A stretch of 64,000 nt of DNA from Eonycteris spelaea (GCA_003508835.1 PUFA01000070.1:558001-622000), one strand, 5' to 3'. Positions 22,936-34,657 are shown, counted from the first letter of the stretch. A program made the numbers and translations. Notes: generated from the letters alone by a model not told the origin.

Positions 22936-23859
22936 ACTAACTTCATCATACCTTTCTTCTACCAGTTTTGGGGTCTGTCTCTACCTCAGAACAGGGCCAG
23001 GCTTGCAGCTCTTTTTATGTTTTCTCGCTGTGTTTCCTCGCCTCTCTGGAGTTCCCTTTAGCACCTGGCTCTGTGTTCACATTGGGTTAGGTAGGGGTTT
23101 CTGGAGAGGAGAGTAGATGGTCATTTTATTTTATATCCAACTTGTTCTTAAGGACACACGATGAATAATATTTTTCTTAAAGTATTGAAAAAGTGTAATT
23201 TATCAGAAAGAAAAATACCAGGCATAAACAAATGATTTTGGGGGAGATTTTTGGTTCTATAAAGGTAACCATATATGTGCTTGGTTCCCTTTGTGTTTCT
23301 GCAGGTTAGTGTATTTCATTGTGGGTTTTTGATTCAGGCTTCACTTTTGTTCAAGTTCCTGATTCAATTAAGGTTTCTATGACTGAAGCAAAATTCTGGT
23401 TATAAAAAGTACTCAGAGGGCTAGTTTCATTAGCCAATCCTTTTTTTTAAAAAACTTGTGAACATTACATAATTTGTGCTTTCATAGAGTTAAGGGAAAT
23501 TTGGGTTTAAAGAAAATTTGAATAAGCAGTTTTCACATAATGAAATATTAAATGAGTAATGATATTTGTTTTTCTCCTATATTTCCAGTATACTTTCTGA
23601 TGTACAAACGAGTTAACTCGCAAAGGTAAATTTAATCAGGGCTGCTCATACAACTGCAACCATTTTTAAAAAGACTATCTCCTGCTCCTCTCTTCCCAAA
23701 CTGGTTTATTTTTCAAAAGCTATTTACATTTTTAAAATTTCAAATATGTAATTCATTCAGAGTTTAAAATTCATTTCTTTTGGAAGTCCTTGGACTTTTA
23801 AAATTTGTGATTGGGATCCTTCACTTATAACTTCAAGCTATTATCTCTTCCAATATTGC
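22936..23859. other. No recognised feature
   Basis: A slightly GC-richer patch at 22960-23115 carries part of a 90-codon frame with no recognisable product. The rest is AT-rich. Confidence 0.45.
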
Positions 23860-24400
23860 CTAATTCTCACTCTTTTTTCCCTCTGGAACTCTGGTTAGAG
23901 GCATATTAACATTTTCAATCTGTCTTCCATGTCTTTTAATCTATTTTTATATTTTAATCTTTGACTCTTTGTGCTTCTTTCTAAACAAGTTCTTCTGGTC
24001 TATCCTCCATTTATAATTCTTTCTTCAGTGTGCTTAATTTGATGTTAAAACCATTCATTTAGTTTTTAATTACAATGATTATAGTTGTTAATTTTTTGAG
24101 GTTCCATTTAATTTTTTAAAAATCTGGTTATTCTATATAGTTCTTATTATCTCTGGATTTATTCAAGATTGACTTTTATTTAATAGGGTGATCATAGTCA
24201 TTTTATAATCTGTGTCTGACAATTCCAGTATCAAATGTTTTGCAGTTCTGTTTCTGCTTTTCATTATTTTTTGTTGGTTTTTGCCCTAGTGCTTTGTTTT
24301 GGTAATGACTATGAGCTACTCATTTTTTTAAGAAAATTATTTGTGAACATCATGGAGCCCTTGGATGATGGTGGGTTCTTCCAGTGAAAATTTGTTTTTG
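23860..24400 (-). mobile_element. old L1 3'-UTR-like fragment
   Basis: The + strand shows the pyrimidine-rich layout of antisense L1M untranslated sequence, for example 'ttattatctctggatttatt' and 'gtgtctgacaattccagtat' near 24145-24235. Confidence 0.4.
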
Positions 24401-24704
24401 CTTTGGCTGTGTGTCTGGGGAATGTACCATTTTGACTTTTTTAAAAAGATCATCCAGGTTGTGTTAATTCGGGCTGTAAATCTCCATGAGGGCTATCTTG
24501 TCATTACACCTATCAGGGGACTCCCTCTCTTTTATTCTGCCTTCCTTGGAGTAGGAGAGTGCGTTTTTGATTTAGTCTTACACCAAAGTTCATTTTTATA
24601 CCAGTCCTTTGAGATCTGAGTAGGCCTATCAGAGAGCCATACAGGCTGTGGGCTTCGTCTTCTGTTCCTCCACATCTCTGAGGTGTCATGGTGACCTAGG
24701 TCAG

Positions 24705-24773
24705 GTTTGTCAAATGCCCTCAGTGTCTTGTTCACTGTGGCGTTTGTCAAATGCCCTCAGTGTCTTGTTCACT
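24705..24773. repeat. perfect 32-bp direct duplication
   Basis: Bases 24705-24736 recur exactly at 24742-24773, with 5 bp between. The unit begins 'gtttgtcaaatgccctcagt'. The lack of any mismatch suggests a recent event. Confidence 0.95.
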
Positions 24774-25100
24774 TCTAGGTTTCCCATCTCTGCTCAGTTT
24801 TGGCTTAATAAGTTTCTCCTAACATTCTTTTGATGCTGTAAATTATTTTACTAACATTTTTAATCTGCCATTTTCAGTTGTTTTCAGCTGTTAGAGTTGT
24901 CCTAGTTTATATAGTCCACTCTATTATCAACAAGTGCAAAAGGGTTTACAAGAATAATTTCTTATTATCCCTGTCTTCCTGATTACCATATCATCATCTC
25001 AGTAGACTGAAAGTGCATTTGTTAAAATTCAAACTCATTCACATACTCACCCACATGTAAATATAGACTCTTAGAAACTATGAATAGAAAGGAAATCTTT

Positions 25101-27163
25101 AAAGCCTGGTAATTCAGCCAACATTATACTTATGGTGAAAAAACTAAAAACCTCTCTCTAAGATCAGGAACAAGGCAAGGCTGTCCACTATTGCCACTAT
25201 TATTCAATATAGCATTGGAAGTCCTAATGAGTGCAGTCAGGGAAGAGAAAATATTAAAAGGCATCAAATAGGAAACGAAGAGTCAAACTGTCAGTATTTG
25301 CGGATGACATGAATTCTCTATATGGAAAACCCTAAAGACTCCACAAAAACACTATAAAAGCAATACAGCAAATACAGTAAAGTCTCTGGATACAAATCAA
25401 TGTTCAAAAATCCATGCATTCCTATACTCTAATAACGAAGTTTCATAAAAAGCAAGTGAAAAAAATAATTCCTTTGCAACTGCAACAACAAAAATTAAAT
25501 ACCTATAGGAATAAATCTAATGACACATGTGAAGGACCATATTATGAAAACTATAAGACCTATGAAAAGAAACCAAAGAAATACAAAGAAATGGAAAGAT
25601 ATCTGTGTTCTTGGATTGGAAGAATCAACATAGTTAAAATGACATATGACCAAAAGCATTATACAGATTTTAATGAAATTCCCATCAAAATCCCATCGAC
25701 ATTTTTTTAAGGAAATAGAACAGAACATCAGCGATTTGTATGGAAGCACAAAAGACCGGAATTGCCAAAGCTTCCTGAGAAAAAAGAATGAGGCTGGAGA
25801 CATCACTCTGCCTGACTTCAAATTATACTACAAGTGACAGTAATCAAATGGCATGGTATTGGCAGAAAAATAGACACACGGACCAGTGAACAGAATTGAG
25901 AGTCCAGAAGTAAACCCATATGTATATGGGCAAATAATTCAACAAAAATGCCAAAAATATACAGTGGAGAAAGGAAAGCCTCTTCAATAAATGGTGCTGG
26001 GAAAACTGGAAAGCACCTGCAAAAGAATGAAACTAGACTGTTGTCTATCACCACACACCAAAATTAACTCAAAATGGATTAAGGACCTGAATATAAGACC
26101 TGAAACAATAAAATGCATAGAAGAAAACATAGGAACTAAACTCAAGGACCTTGGACTTAAAGAGGATTTTATGAATTTGACCTCAAAGGCAAGGAAGTAA
26201 AAGCAAAAATAAATGAATGGGACTACATCAAACTAAAAAGCTTCTGCTCAGCAAAAGAAACCATCAAGGTAAAGAGACAACCATCTCAATGGGAAAATAT
26301 ATTTGCAAGCAACACTCCGATAAGGCCTAATATCCAAAATATACAAAGAACTCATACAACTCAATAACAACAAAAAACAAATGATCCAATCAAAAAATGG
26401 GCAGAGGACTGAACAGACACTTCTCCCTAGAGGACATACAAATGGCCAACAAATATATGAAAAGATGCTCAACATTGCTAGCTATTAGGGAAATGCAAAT
26501 CAAAACCACAATGAGATACCATCTCACACCTGTTAGAATGCTATAATCAACAGGACAAGTAATAACAAATGTTGGAGAGGATGTGGAGAAAGGAACCTCA
26601 TACACTGCTGGTGGGACTGCAAATTGGTACAGCCACTATGGAAAACAGTGGAGGTTCCTCAAAAAACTAAGAATTGATCTACCATATGATCCAGCAATCC
26701 CTCTACTGGGTATTTACCCCAAAGACTTGAAAACATATCCGAAAAGATATTTGCACACCGTTGTTCATAGCAGCATTATTCCTAGTAGCCAGGACATGGA
26801 AGCAACTGAATTGTCCTACAATAGATGATTGGTAAAGAAACTGTGGTACATGTATACAAAGGAATATTGCTCAGCCATAAGAAGAGATGAAATACTGCTG
26901 TTTGCAACAACATGGATGGACCTTGAAATAATCATACTAAGCAAAATAAGCCAAACGGAAAAAGTTGAAAATCACATGATATCACATATGTAGGGTATAA
27001 ACCTAAAAGCAACAAATGAACAGGAAAAACAAACAGACTCATGGACATGGACAATAGACTCGTGGTAACCAGAAGGGAGGGGGATAAGATAGGGGGAAAA
27101 TAAAATAATAAAATGCTTAAAAAAATAATAAAACATACACACGCACAATAAAAGCCTGGTAAT
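25101..27163 (+). mobile_element. 5'-truncated L1 with perfect 13-bp target-site duplication
   Basis: The flanks 25101-25113 and 27151-27163 are both aaagcctggtaat. Between them is the 3' ~2 kb of an L1: the reverse-transcriptase FADD motif encoded near 25300-25312, the ORF2 C-terminal region (peptide pieces such as PYDPAIPLLGIYPKD near 26680), a short 3' untranslated region with a G-rich patch ('agggagggggataagatagg') and an A-rich tail. Indels and stops fragment ORF2 into many short frames on both strands, so no enzyme is made. It is the best-preserved L1 here by its intact duplication. Confidence 0.95.
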
Positions 27164-27177
27164 GGTTTACATCACGC

Positions 27178-27350
27178 TTTATTATTGTTGTTTGTTTGTT
27201 TGTTTGTTTATTTATTTATTATTGTTTTTTATGCCTACAGCACCCAGTCTTCCTAAGTAGCCTCCTATCCAAGTGTTAACCAGGCCCGACTTTGCTTAGC
27301 TTTGTAAATCAGATGGGAGCAGGTCTATTCTGGGTGGCATGGCCTTAGAC
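27178..27350 (-). mobile_element. 5S rRNA-derived retroposon, copy 1
   Basis: 27231-27350 is a full-length (120 bp) diverged complement of 5S rRNA: 'cctacagcacccagtcttcc', 'tatccaagtgttaaccaggc', 'ccgactttgcttagcttt' and 'gggtggcatggccttagac'. On the minus strand it is followed by an A-rich tail, seen here as tttg and ttta units at 27178-27230. A shared 'ttacat' at 27167 and 27351 may be a short target duplication. Substitutions in the middle domain argue against function in ribosomes. It lies only ~15 bp after the L1. Confidence 0.9.
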
Positions 27351-27419
27351 TTACATAGTATTTCAGTTGTGAAAATTTGGAGGCAGTTTTGTTAAACTTA
27401 AGAGTAAGGTGAAGAAACT

Positions 27420-28720
27420 TCTGGCAGCACCTCTATTCAATATTGTATTGTCAGTCTTAGCAAATGCAATAAGATAAAGAAAAGAAATAAGACATTGATG
27501 AGAAGATAAATTATTTTTTCATATTTTTGAAGAATAGGCTTGTTCATAGAGACTCTAAAGACCATCTAGTATAACCAATAAGAATTCAGCAAGTTTGCTA
27601 GACACAAAAGCATTCCTGTATTGGTAATCATAGTTTAAAAAATTAGTGTAAAAATATACTTCATAATAGCAACAAAATAATAAAGTACTTTTTGAATAAG
27701 CCTAATCAAATATATGTAATACTTTATGTGAGAAAATAGAACACTACTGAACAACATTAAAGAAGATCTGAATAAATAGAAATGTTTAGCAATTTTTTTG
27801 GAAAGAACGATTGCATATCTTAATGATGTTATTTTCCCCAGATCAATCTATAGATTCAGTGCTTTTTATGAAACTTGTCAGGCTGATACTAAAATTCATT
27901 AGAAATAACAAAAGCTATGACACTTTTGAAGGAAAATTTGGGGACTTGTGCTACCAGATATCAATGTTCATCATAAGCATAAGATAGCTAAAATAATGTC
28001 ATATTTGTGCAAGCATATACAAGTACATATATTGTTTTATGGAATAGAATGGAACAAAATAGAAAGTCTAGAAAAGTACCACATATACGCAGAGAGATTC
28101 AATGTATGACATGACAAATGAGTGGGAATAGGGCTTACTATTCACATTATCATGGAACAGATGGTTATCCACATGAAAGAGAAGATTCTCATACCATACA
28201 CTAAAGTTTTAATTCCAAGGGAATTAAAGACCTATATATGAAGAGCAAAACTTCTTAACATTTGAGGATATTTTAAGAAAAAATACAGGAGATGTATTTT
28301 TGAACTTGGGATAAGGAAGGAATTTGTTAAATAAGATACTAAACATACACTATAAAGGCAAAGAGGAAACAAAACTCTCTGTTTAACAAAAGACATCATA
28401 ATCAAGTTTGAAAGAAAAGTTTCAGAATAGGAGAAAATATTTATATCACATAAAGCTAACTTAAAATTTTATTCTAAATATATAAAGTATTCCTCCAAAT
28501 ATAAAAGAAAAAGACAAACAAATCTGATAGAAATATTGGCAAAGACACAAACAAGCTATTTATAGAAGTGGCTAGTGGCTACTGTATTGGGTAGTGCAGT
28601 TCTGGAGAAAATTTGTGTGCACAAGAAGTTTCACCATAACACTACAAATAATAGAAAACATGGAATCACTTAAATTTGTATCGGCAGAAGAACAGTTAAA
28701 TAAAGTGTAAATAAAAGGCT
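27420..28720 (+). mobile_element. old L1 ORF2 3' region, decayed
   Basis: It follows the ORF2 order from 'ctctattcaatattgtattg' and 'gcaataagataaagaaaaga' through 'caagtttgctagacacaaaa' and 'ggggacttgtgctaccagat' to the region near 28700. It is much more diverged than the L1 immediately upstream, and no coding capacity remains. Confidence 0.75.
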
Positions 28721-28736
28721 GCACTACCCAGTACAG
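28582..28736. repeat. 18-bp inverted repeat, 119-bp loop
   Basis: 28582-28599 (ctgtattgggtagtgcag) and the reverse complement of 28719-28736 differ at one base of 18. The motif resembles a hAT-type MER terminus ('...ctgtattggacagcgcag'), but both arms share the variant gggtagtgcag. Confidence 0.85.
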
Positions 28737-29544
28737 ATTAGTCTGTTTATGTCTAACACATTGTCATTGATGTTGCTAGTATGTGCTTATTCTTTGCCCT
28801 AGTTCCCATTGCTGATGTAGGTTGCTCATACATATTTTTATGTTTATTTGTATTTTGATTTCCTTGGTCATTTCAATGAGATTATGGGAGAGGTGAGGCT
28901 GGAAACGTGTGTTCAAGCTACCATATAACCTGAAATAACTTTCATACTTTCTTTTCCTCTCTATTTTCTCTAATTACTTAGGGATATTTTAGGAGTTCTG
29001 ATGCCAAATAACTTTTTTTTTTCTATCAGAAAATCAAATCAGAGCATTTGGAAGAGTGCATATTTGGGAATTTCGCCAGACCAATTAAAAAAGCAAAGTT
29101 TTGATAGAGGAACTGATAGAGTATGATAAAAATTAATGAAAACTTGTTTAAGAAACATAGTTTATTTTGCATAGTTAGAATGGACTTTATTTGTACACTT
29201 AAGACTGTGCAAGAATTTTAATTGAATACAGGTTTTTACTGTACTTGAGGGGGCAGTCTGTATTAGAGGAACAAAAAAGATCAAACTGATACAAAAAGGA
29301 TCGGACAAAAATAAGACTGTTTCTTAAAGGGCACGTAATGTGCAATATTACCTTTCAATAAAGCCCACAGAAAGCAAGGAGATGGGAATGGTCTTCAATG
29401 AAGACAAAAAGGTGTTGTCATTCAATAATGGGCAGCATATCAATCAGCCTTTCAATAATTAGAGATGTTAAAAATCATAACTGGATGAGCAGATGGCAAG
29501 CCTTGCATTAAGAAAATTAAGTTCATATTTGTATATATCGCCAG
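28737..29544. other. No recognised feature
   Basis: AT-rich, with no nameable repeat or frame. Confidence 0.5.
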
Positions 29545-29700
29545 AGTTTATAATGTGTTTCACATTTCTTATTTCACAGGATCTTCACAACCATCCAGGT
29601 GAGATGAACAGTGTATTCTTATGTGCAGATAAGAAACTTCTAGTCATGTGGTTAAATTATTTAAGTAAGGTCACACATTTGGTAAGTAGAAATTCTCATA
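29545..29700 (-). mobile_element. MIR SINE fragment
   Basis: The complement of MIR: 'acaggatcttcacaaccatc', 'gtgcagataagaaacttcta' and 'taagtaaggtcacacatttg'. Confidence 0.6.
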
Positions 29701-30079
29701 TATAAAAGCTTTTAGGCCAGAGCAGTTTTTTCTTATATGATGAGTTCAACAACTGTAGAGGCAAATTAATATGGTTAGTTTTAAACTACTAAATTTTTTT
29801 CACATAAAAATGAAAATAATATAATTCGAACTTCTATAATACTTCTAATAAGATTCAATCACAATGCAAACACTAACAGTTCTCTGAAACTGGCCATCAA
29901 TCTTGCAATTCCTAAGAAAAGCTGGGAGATTTTTTTCCCCCAGTCTAAGAGAATTAATAAAATAAAAGAGAGAATAGGCTTATATATTAATTCAAAGTAT
30001 GGTGTCCCTTCCTTCACCTTTTCATTTTCTATTTTCTTGTGAATTTATGTTTGTAGGTGAATAGGAGTAAGCTGAGGAC

Positions 30080-30260
30080 AGTTAATGAACAAACATTTAT
30101 TAAACACCCATTATGCACATGAATAAAAAAATCTATATGACACTTAATAAAGTATGTAGGGGTGATAAGAGAGAAAAAAGACATGGTCATGAATTCTGAG
30201 AAACTTGGACTGTAAACAGGTAGAAACAAAGTGACTGAAGACAAAACACAAAATGATATG
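30080..30260 (-). mobile_element. LINE-2 3' end fragment
   Basis: 'gaacaaacatttattaaaca' and 'cccattatgcacatg' are the complement of the L2 3' end, followed by a decayed L2 body. Confidence 0.55.
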
Positions 30261-30724
30261 TAGAAATATGAAATAATTAGGACATATTAAATGCATCACT
30301 AATAGAAAAATATAAATGGTCAAAGCAGAATTTGGATCAGTTGTAGAAAGCTGTCTTCAGTTGGCAAATGTTGACCCAAAATTTGAAATTAATTTTAGTC
30401 CTAGAATAATGAAGATGAGTGAGATTTTCTTTGGTGCGATGGGAAAAATGGGGCCAGGGAGGGATGGCAAGTACGATGGAATTGCCAGTAAAGATAAATA
30501 CACATCTTTGGTGACGTGGGGAATGATAAAAGAAGTGAATCTGGAAAAACAAAGTTAAATACAGAATCTGTGACCCAGGTTTTTTAAGGAATCTTTAAAA
30601 TGTTAGGGAAGTCTATATTTTTTTTACCTAACAAATGAGTGTAAAATGTGAATATCTGATTTCTCAAACTACAATTGAAATGACTTTGACCACATATATA
30701 TCGCAGATGTGCATACAAGAGACA

Positions 30725-30910
30725 GTTGTATGAGCTCTTGACTTGGGGTCAGTAGCCTGGATTTCAAATCTAAGCTCTAATACTTAATATTTCTATAAAT
30801 TTGGATAAGTGGCTTAAATGCATTCAAACTCAGTGTTACATGGTTCTATGAGGATCAATAGGATAATGTATATGAATTACCTGACATATGGTAGGCACTC
30901 AGTGTGCTTT
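30725..30910 (+). mobile_element. MIR SINE
   Basis: 'ggggtcagtagcctggattt', 'ggataagtggcttaaatgca', 'ctatgaggatcaataggata' and 'gacatatggtaggcactcag' match MIR from the tRNA-related part to the 3' end. Confidence 0.75.
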
Positions 30911-31189
30911 TCTTTCTTAATTTTTTCCTAAAAAGTGATGTATTGTTTTGGAGATGTATAAGCCTGAGTGGAACATAAATGAATATGGAATATGTTTGGT
31001 TCATCTTTTAAGTAAAGGGTGAACCAAATCTTCTTACCCTTTCCCATAGAAGCATTTTAGTAAGCTCCTACCTCTAAATATCACATGTTTCCTGGAAATG
31101 GGTGAACTAGGCCTATTCATAGCCAAATCACGAGAATTGGCCTTTTATTGCACAGAGCAAGCATTCATAGAAAATAACTTATTTTCCCC

Positions 31190-31930
31190 CCACAGAACTT
31201 CATTATTGTAGAAGATTTGGAAAATTCAGAATGTAAGAAGCTTATATATTTACACTAGCCAGAGAAAATCATTTTGGTATATTTTTTCCACCTCTTTTAT
31301 GCAACATATACCTAAATTGGAATCGACTATACATATTTTTGTAATATTTTTTTTCATTTTATGCTATATAGAAAGCATATTCTTATGTCATTACACATAT
31401 TAATTTTTAACTTTTATTTTTCAATTAGCATTTACATTCGATATTCTTTTATATTAGTTCAGGTGTACAGCATAGTGGTTAGACACTCTATAATTTATAA
31501 AATGACCTCCCTGATTATTCTAGGAGCCACTTGGCACTATACATAGTTATAGAATACTGTTGACTATATTCTCTATGCTGTACTTCACATCCCCATGACT
31601 ATTTTGTAACTTACGAAATAATTTTTTGAAAACAAAGTTTTGAATGGTTGTGTAGTACCTTGTAGTACGACTCTACTAATAATTTATTTATTTCCCTATT
31701 TTTTACTGTAGAGACTATTTGCCATATCTATCACTGCAATGATCATCTGTATATATAAATCTCTGATGATTTCTTTAAAATAGATTTCAAACAATGGAAT
31801 ACTGTATCAAAAAGTATACCCCTTAAAGCCTCTTCACTCATATTGAAAAATTATTCTATGGAAAGGCTGTACCAATTTTACACTCCTGTTAGCAATATAT
31901 GAGACTCAGAATTTTCCAAACTCTCCAGGC
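31190..31930 (-). mobile_element. old L1-type 3' region, split by a younger L1 piece
   Basis: 'agaagatttggaaaattcag' and 'ttcttatgtcattacacata' occur before 31410. 'ggaaaggctgtaccaatttt' and 'acactcctgttagcaatata' occur after 31620. Together they form one old L1/HAL1-type segment in antisense, interrupted by the insert at 31411-31617. Confidence 0.6.
31411..31617 (-). mobile_element. L1MA-type 3'-UTR insertion nested in an older L1
   Basis: 'tagttcaggtgtacagcata', 'gtggttagacactctataat', 'ctatgctgtacttcacatcc' and 'gactattttgtaact' are antisense L1 3' untranslated sequence. 'taattttt' on both sides (31401 and 31619) is compatible with a target duplication in AT-rich DNA. Confidence 0.75.
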
Positions 31931-32689
31931 AAAGCATTTTTATGAAGACCTCCTTCACATGTGATTGCTACTCTGATCTGTGCTGATTAATTTCTTGAAA
32001 CCTTTATTAATGGTTGTTTATGAACAATTATTATCATTGTATTTGAGGCTTTTCATTTCTTGTTACCTTTGTTGTAATTTACATGTTCCTTTTTAAAGTG
32101 TTTTTTGAAAAACAGTGAACCAGTAAATATGCTAATAATACGAAAATTGAAATTTAATTTCTTAGATAAATCGAGACAGGCTGATGAACTCAGATTTTGT
32201 GGAAGACTAGCTGGATGGTTGCCTGGGAAATATTACATGAGTCATTGTTTTTAAAACCTCCAGAGCCAGGAAGAAGGGACTGATTAGCTGGGATAGGCTA
32301 TCCTATTCCCATTTATATATTTCTAGAAACAGCAGTTTTGTGAATATGTTAAATGGTCCAAATTAATAAATAATGGTAAAACCAAGGGACGAACTGCTTT
32401 AGGCAAATTTGACCCTTGACCTAGTCATGGACCTCTATTGAGTAGGATAAACATGTTCTCCAGCAGTTTCTTATGCATTTGTGTTTATCTGTGTATATAT
32501 CTGTCTCTCACTGACTAGTAGAGAGAGTATCTTGAGATAGAGAATAAGTATTTCATCTTTGTTTTACTGCTGGGACTAAAGAGCAATATCTACAGTAAGA
32601 TCATGTAGGTGAACAATTAATTACCTGATGGCTGGCTAGAAAAGAACTTTTTGAGCATAATAGCAATGGAATAAATCCCAAAGGAAATT
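31931..32689. other. No recognised feature
   Basis: AT-rich, no nameable repeat. Confidence 0.5.
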
Positions 32690-33660
32690 ATTGAAAGATT
32701 TGAATATACAGTATAAAAAATTTTAATGTATCTATACTATCCCCCTCCATAAATGTTGAAATCCATAAACAAAATTAAATGACAAAACAGAGAAAAATAT
32801 TTTCAATAAATTTGACAGTAAGACATTTAACACCTTTAGTATATAAAGAACTCCTAAAACTCAATAAGAAAACTATTCTGAGTGCAATATTTAAATGGGC
32901 AAAGGACATAAATAAATAATTCAAAGAAAACATAGAAATGACTAATAAATATTAAGAATGCTCAATTTTATTTTTTTGCCCAATTTTTATTGTGGTAACA
33001 TGAAAGTTACCATCTTAACCATTTTTAAGTATATGGTTCAGTGGCCAACTTTACTTTTAATTAAAGAAATGCAGAACAAAACAATCAGATATTATTTTTG
33101 ATTATTAGATGAAAAAAAATTCTTTTCCTGTATGACAATAAACCTGACAATGCAGAATGAATAAGAATGTATTTTGGTACAGCCTTTCTGGAAAGCAGTT
33201 TGGAAATATATGTCAAAAACTTTAAAGATGTTTATACTGTTTAACACAGGAGTATCACTTTTAGAAATGTATCGTAAGGAAACAATCTGAAATGTGGTAA
33301 AGGTGTTCACAATGTGCAATGCTATTTATCTCAACAATACTAAAAAAATTTGAAAATCCAATAGTAAGAGACTATTAAATAAATTTTGGCATAGCCAGAC
33401 AATAGATCATTTACATATCCTTTAAAATGATGTTACTGGAAAATTTCTTTAAATGGCAAAATATTTATAATTTGAAGTGAAAAGTGTTTACAAAATACAT
33501 ATTTATACATACTTGTATCTCTACATAGAAAATTTTTAGAAAGAAATATACCAATATATTAGCAAGAACTATTTCTGGATAGTGAAATTATAAGTAATCT
33601 CTCGTTTATACTTCTATGTATTTTTTAGCTTTCTACAATGATAATGTACTGAAATATAAC
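32690..33660 (+). mobile_element. old L1/HAL1 3' region
   Basis: 'gtatataaagaactcctaaa', 'gggcaaaggacataaataaa', 'ttctggaaagcagtttggaa' and 'ttctacaatgataatgtact' trace an old L1 or HAL1 3' end. It is interrupted at 32971-33045 by another L1 fragment. All frames are short. Confidence 0.65.
32963..33053 (-). mobile_element. 75-bp L1 3'-end insertion with 8-bp target duplication
   Basis: The insert 32971-33045 reads 'tttattgtggtaacatgaaa', 'gttaccatcttaaccatttt' and 'tatggttcagtggc', an antisense L1 3' untranslated end. It is flanked by caatttta (32963-32970) and caacttta (33046-33053), 7 of 8 matching. The host element reads straight across once the insert is removed. Confidence 0.75.
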
Positions 33661-34129
33661 TTGAAGTTAACAGTAGGTATTTATCTTAAAGAAAGTTGGT
33701 TGTTAAAGAAAAGCAAGGAATAAATAACAGGTGGAAAGAGATATGACAGACATTTTAATATGAGAAATGTTTCAAGCTATATGTTGTGGGAAAGAGGCTA
33801 AGAGGCTCTCATTAGGGCTGAGGTCTTGAGGCTCAGGGCTGGGTGAGACCTGAGGGGGCACCTCTTCCACAGAGGCCTGGACAAGGAAGATGCAGACAAG
33901 TTAGTTGTGGGAATAAGGAAGTGGAGAGATTCTTCCCTGATGACTGATATTTTCCCTGAAGGAGAAACCAGTGAGGGTCTCTGCTGGGTATCTGAGGTAA
34001 AACGTGAGAAAAATGTGAAGCTTTGAAATTGCCACTGAGTAGAAAGGAAGGGGCTCACATGTTATTTTCCCTCCTGTTCTTATTCTTATTCCTCTGACCA
34101 ATGTTTGGTAGCAGTGACCCAAACAGAAA
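33661..34129. other. No recognised feature
   Basis: A moderately GC-richer patch at 33790-34060 carries antisense frames of 73-86 codons with no recognisable product. Confidence 0.45.
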
Positions 34130-34480
34130 TCTGGAAATCATCTCCTCTTCCATTCCTATTGATCAATAAAGGTCTCATAGGTCAACCCCCTAAATATCTC
34201 TCAACCAATCTTGTCTCCATCTCTTATCCATCTTCTTGCCTGGATTGCTGCAATAGATTCTGAACTTGCCTCTCTAAGCTCATTTGTTTTCTCCTACCCC
34301 CATGTACCCATCATATTGTTGCCAGACCCATCTTTCAAAAATCCAATTAGGCATGTTGTCACACTTCCATTTAAAATACTTCAAGGTCTTCAATGGCCTT
34401 TAGGATAAAATTCAGATTTCACTACAGGATATATAGGAACATCTTGATCTGGTTGTTGTACTTTTCGACTTTATTTTTTC
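34130..34480 (+). mobile_element. LINE-2 fragment
   Basis: 'tcttgcctggattgctgcaa', 'ttgttgccagacccatcttt' and 'cttcaaggtcttcaatggcc' match the L2 ORF2 C-terminal region. Confidence 0.75.
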
Positions 34481-34496
34481 CTTATCATTTGTCTAG

Positions 34497-34657
34497 TCGT
34501 TCTTCCTTCGTTCCTTCATTCCTTCATTCGTTCCTTTCTCCTTCTTTTTTCCTTCCTTCCTTCCTTCTTCCTTCCTTCCTTCCTTCCTTCCTTCCTTCCT
34601 TCCTTCCTTCCTTCCTTCCTTCCTTCCTTTACTCATTCCCCCCTCCCTCCCTCCTTC
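34497..34657. repeat. (TTCC)n microsatellite, ~160 bp
   Basis: Imperfect ttcc/ttcat units pass into a long uniform ttcc run. It seems to have grown from the (TGAATGAA)-type tail of the antisense L2 that follows. The 100-codon + frame across it (poly-Phe/Leu/Pro/Ser) is an artefact. Confidence 0.95.

Noticed and set aside
25414..26828. Several overlapping frames of 60-108 codons on both strands
   Set aside because: They are fragments or antisense shadows of a broken L1 ORF2, not separate genes.
27231..27350. Functional 5S rRNA gene
   Set aside because: Diverged in the middle promoter domain and followed by a retroposon-type A-rich tail; not part of a tandem 5S array.
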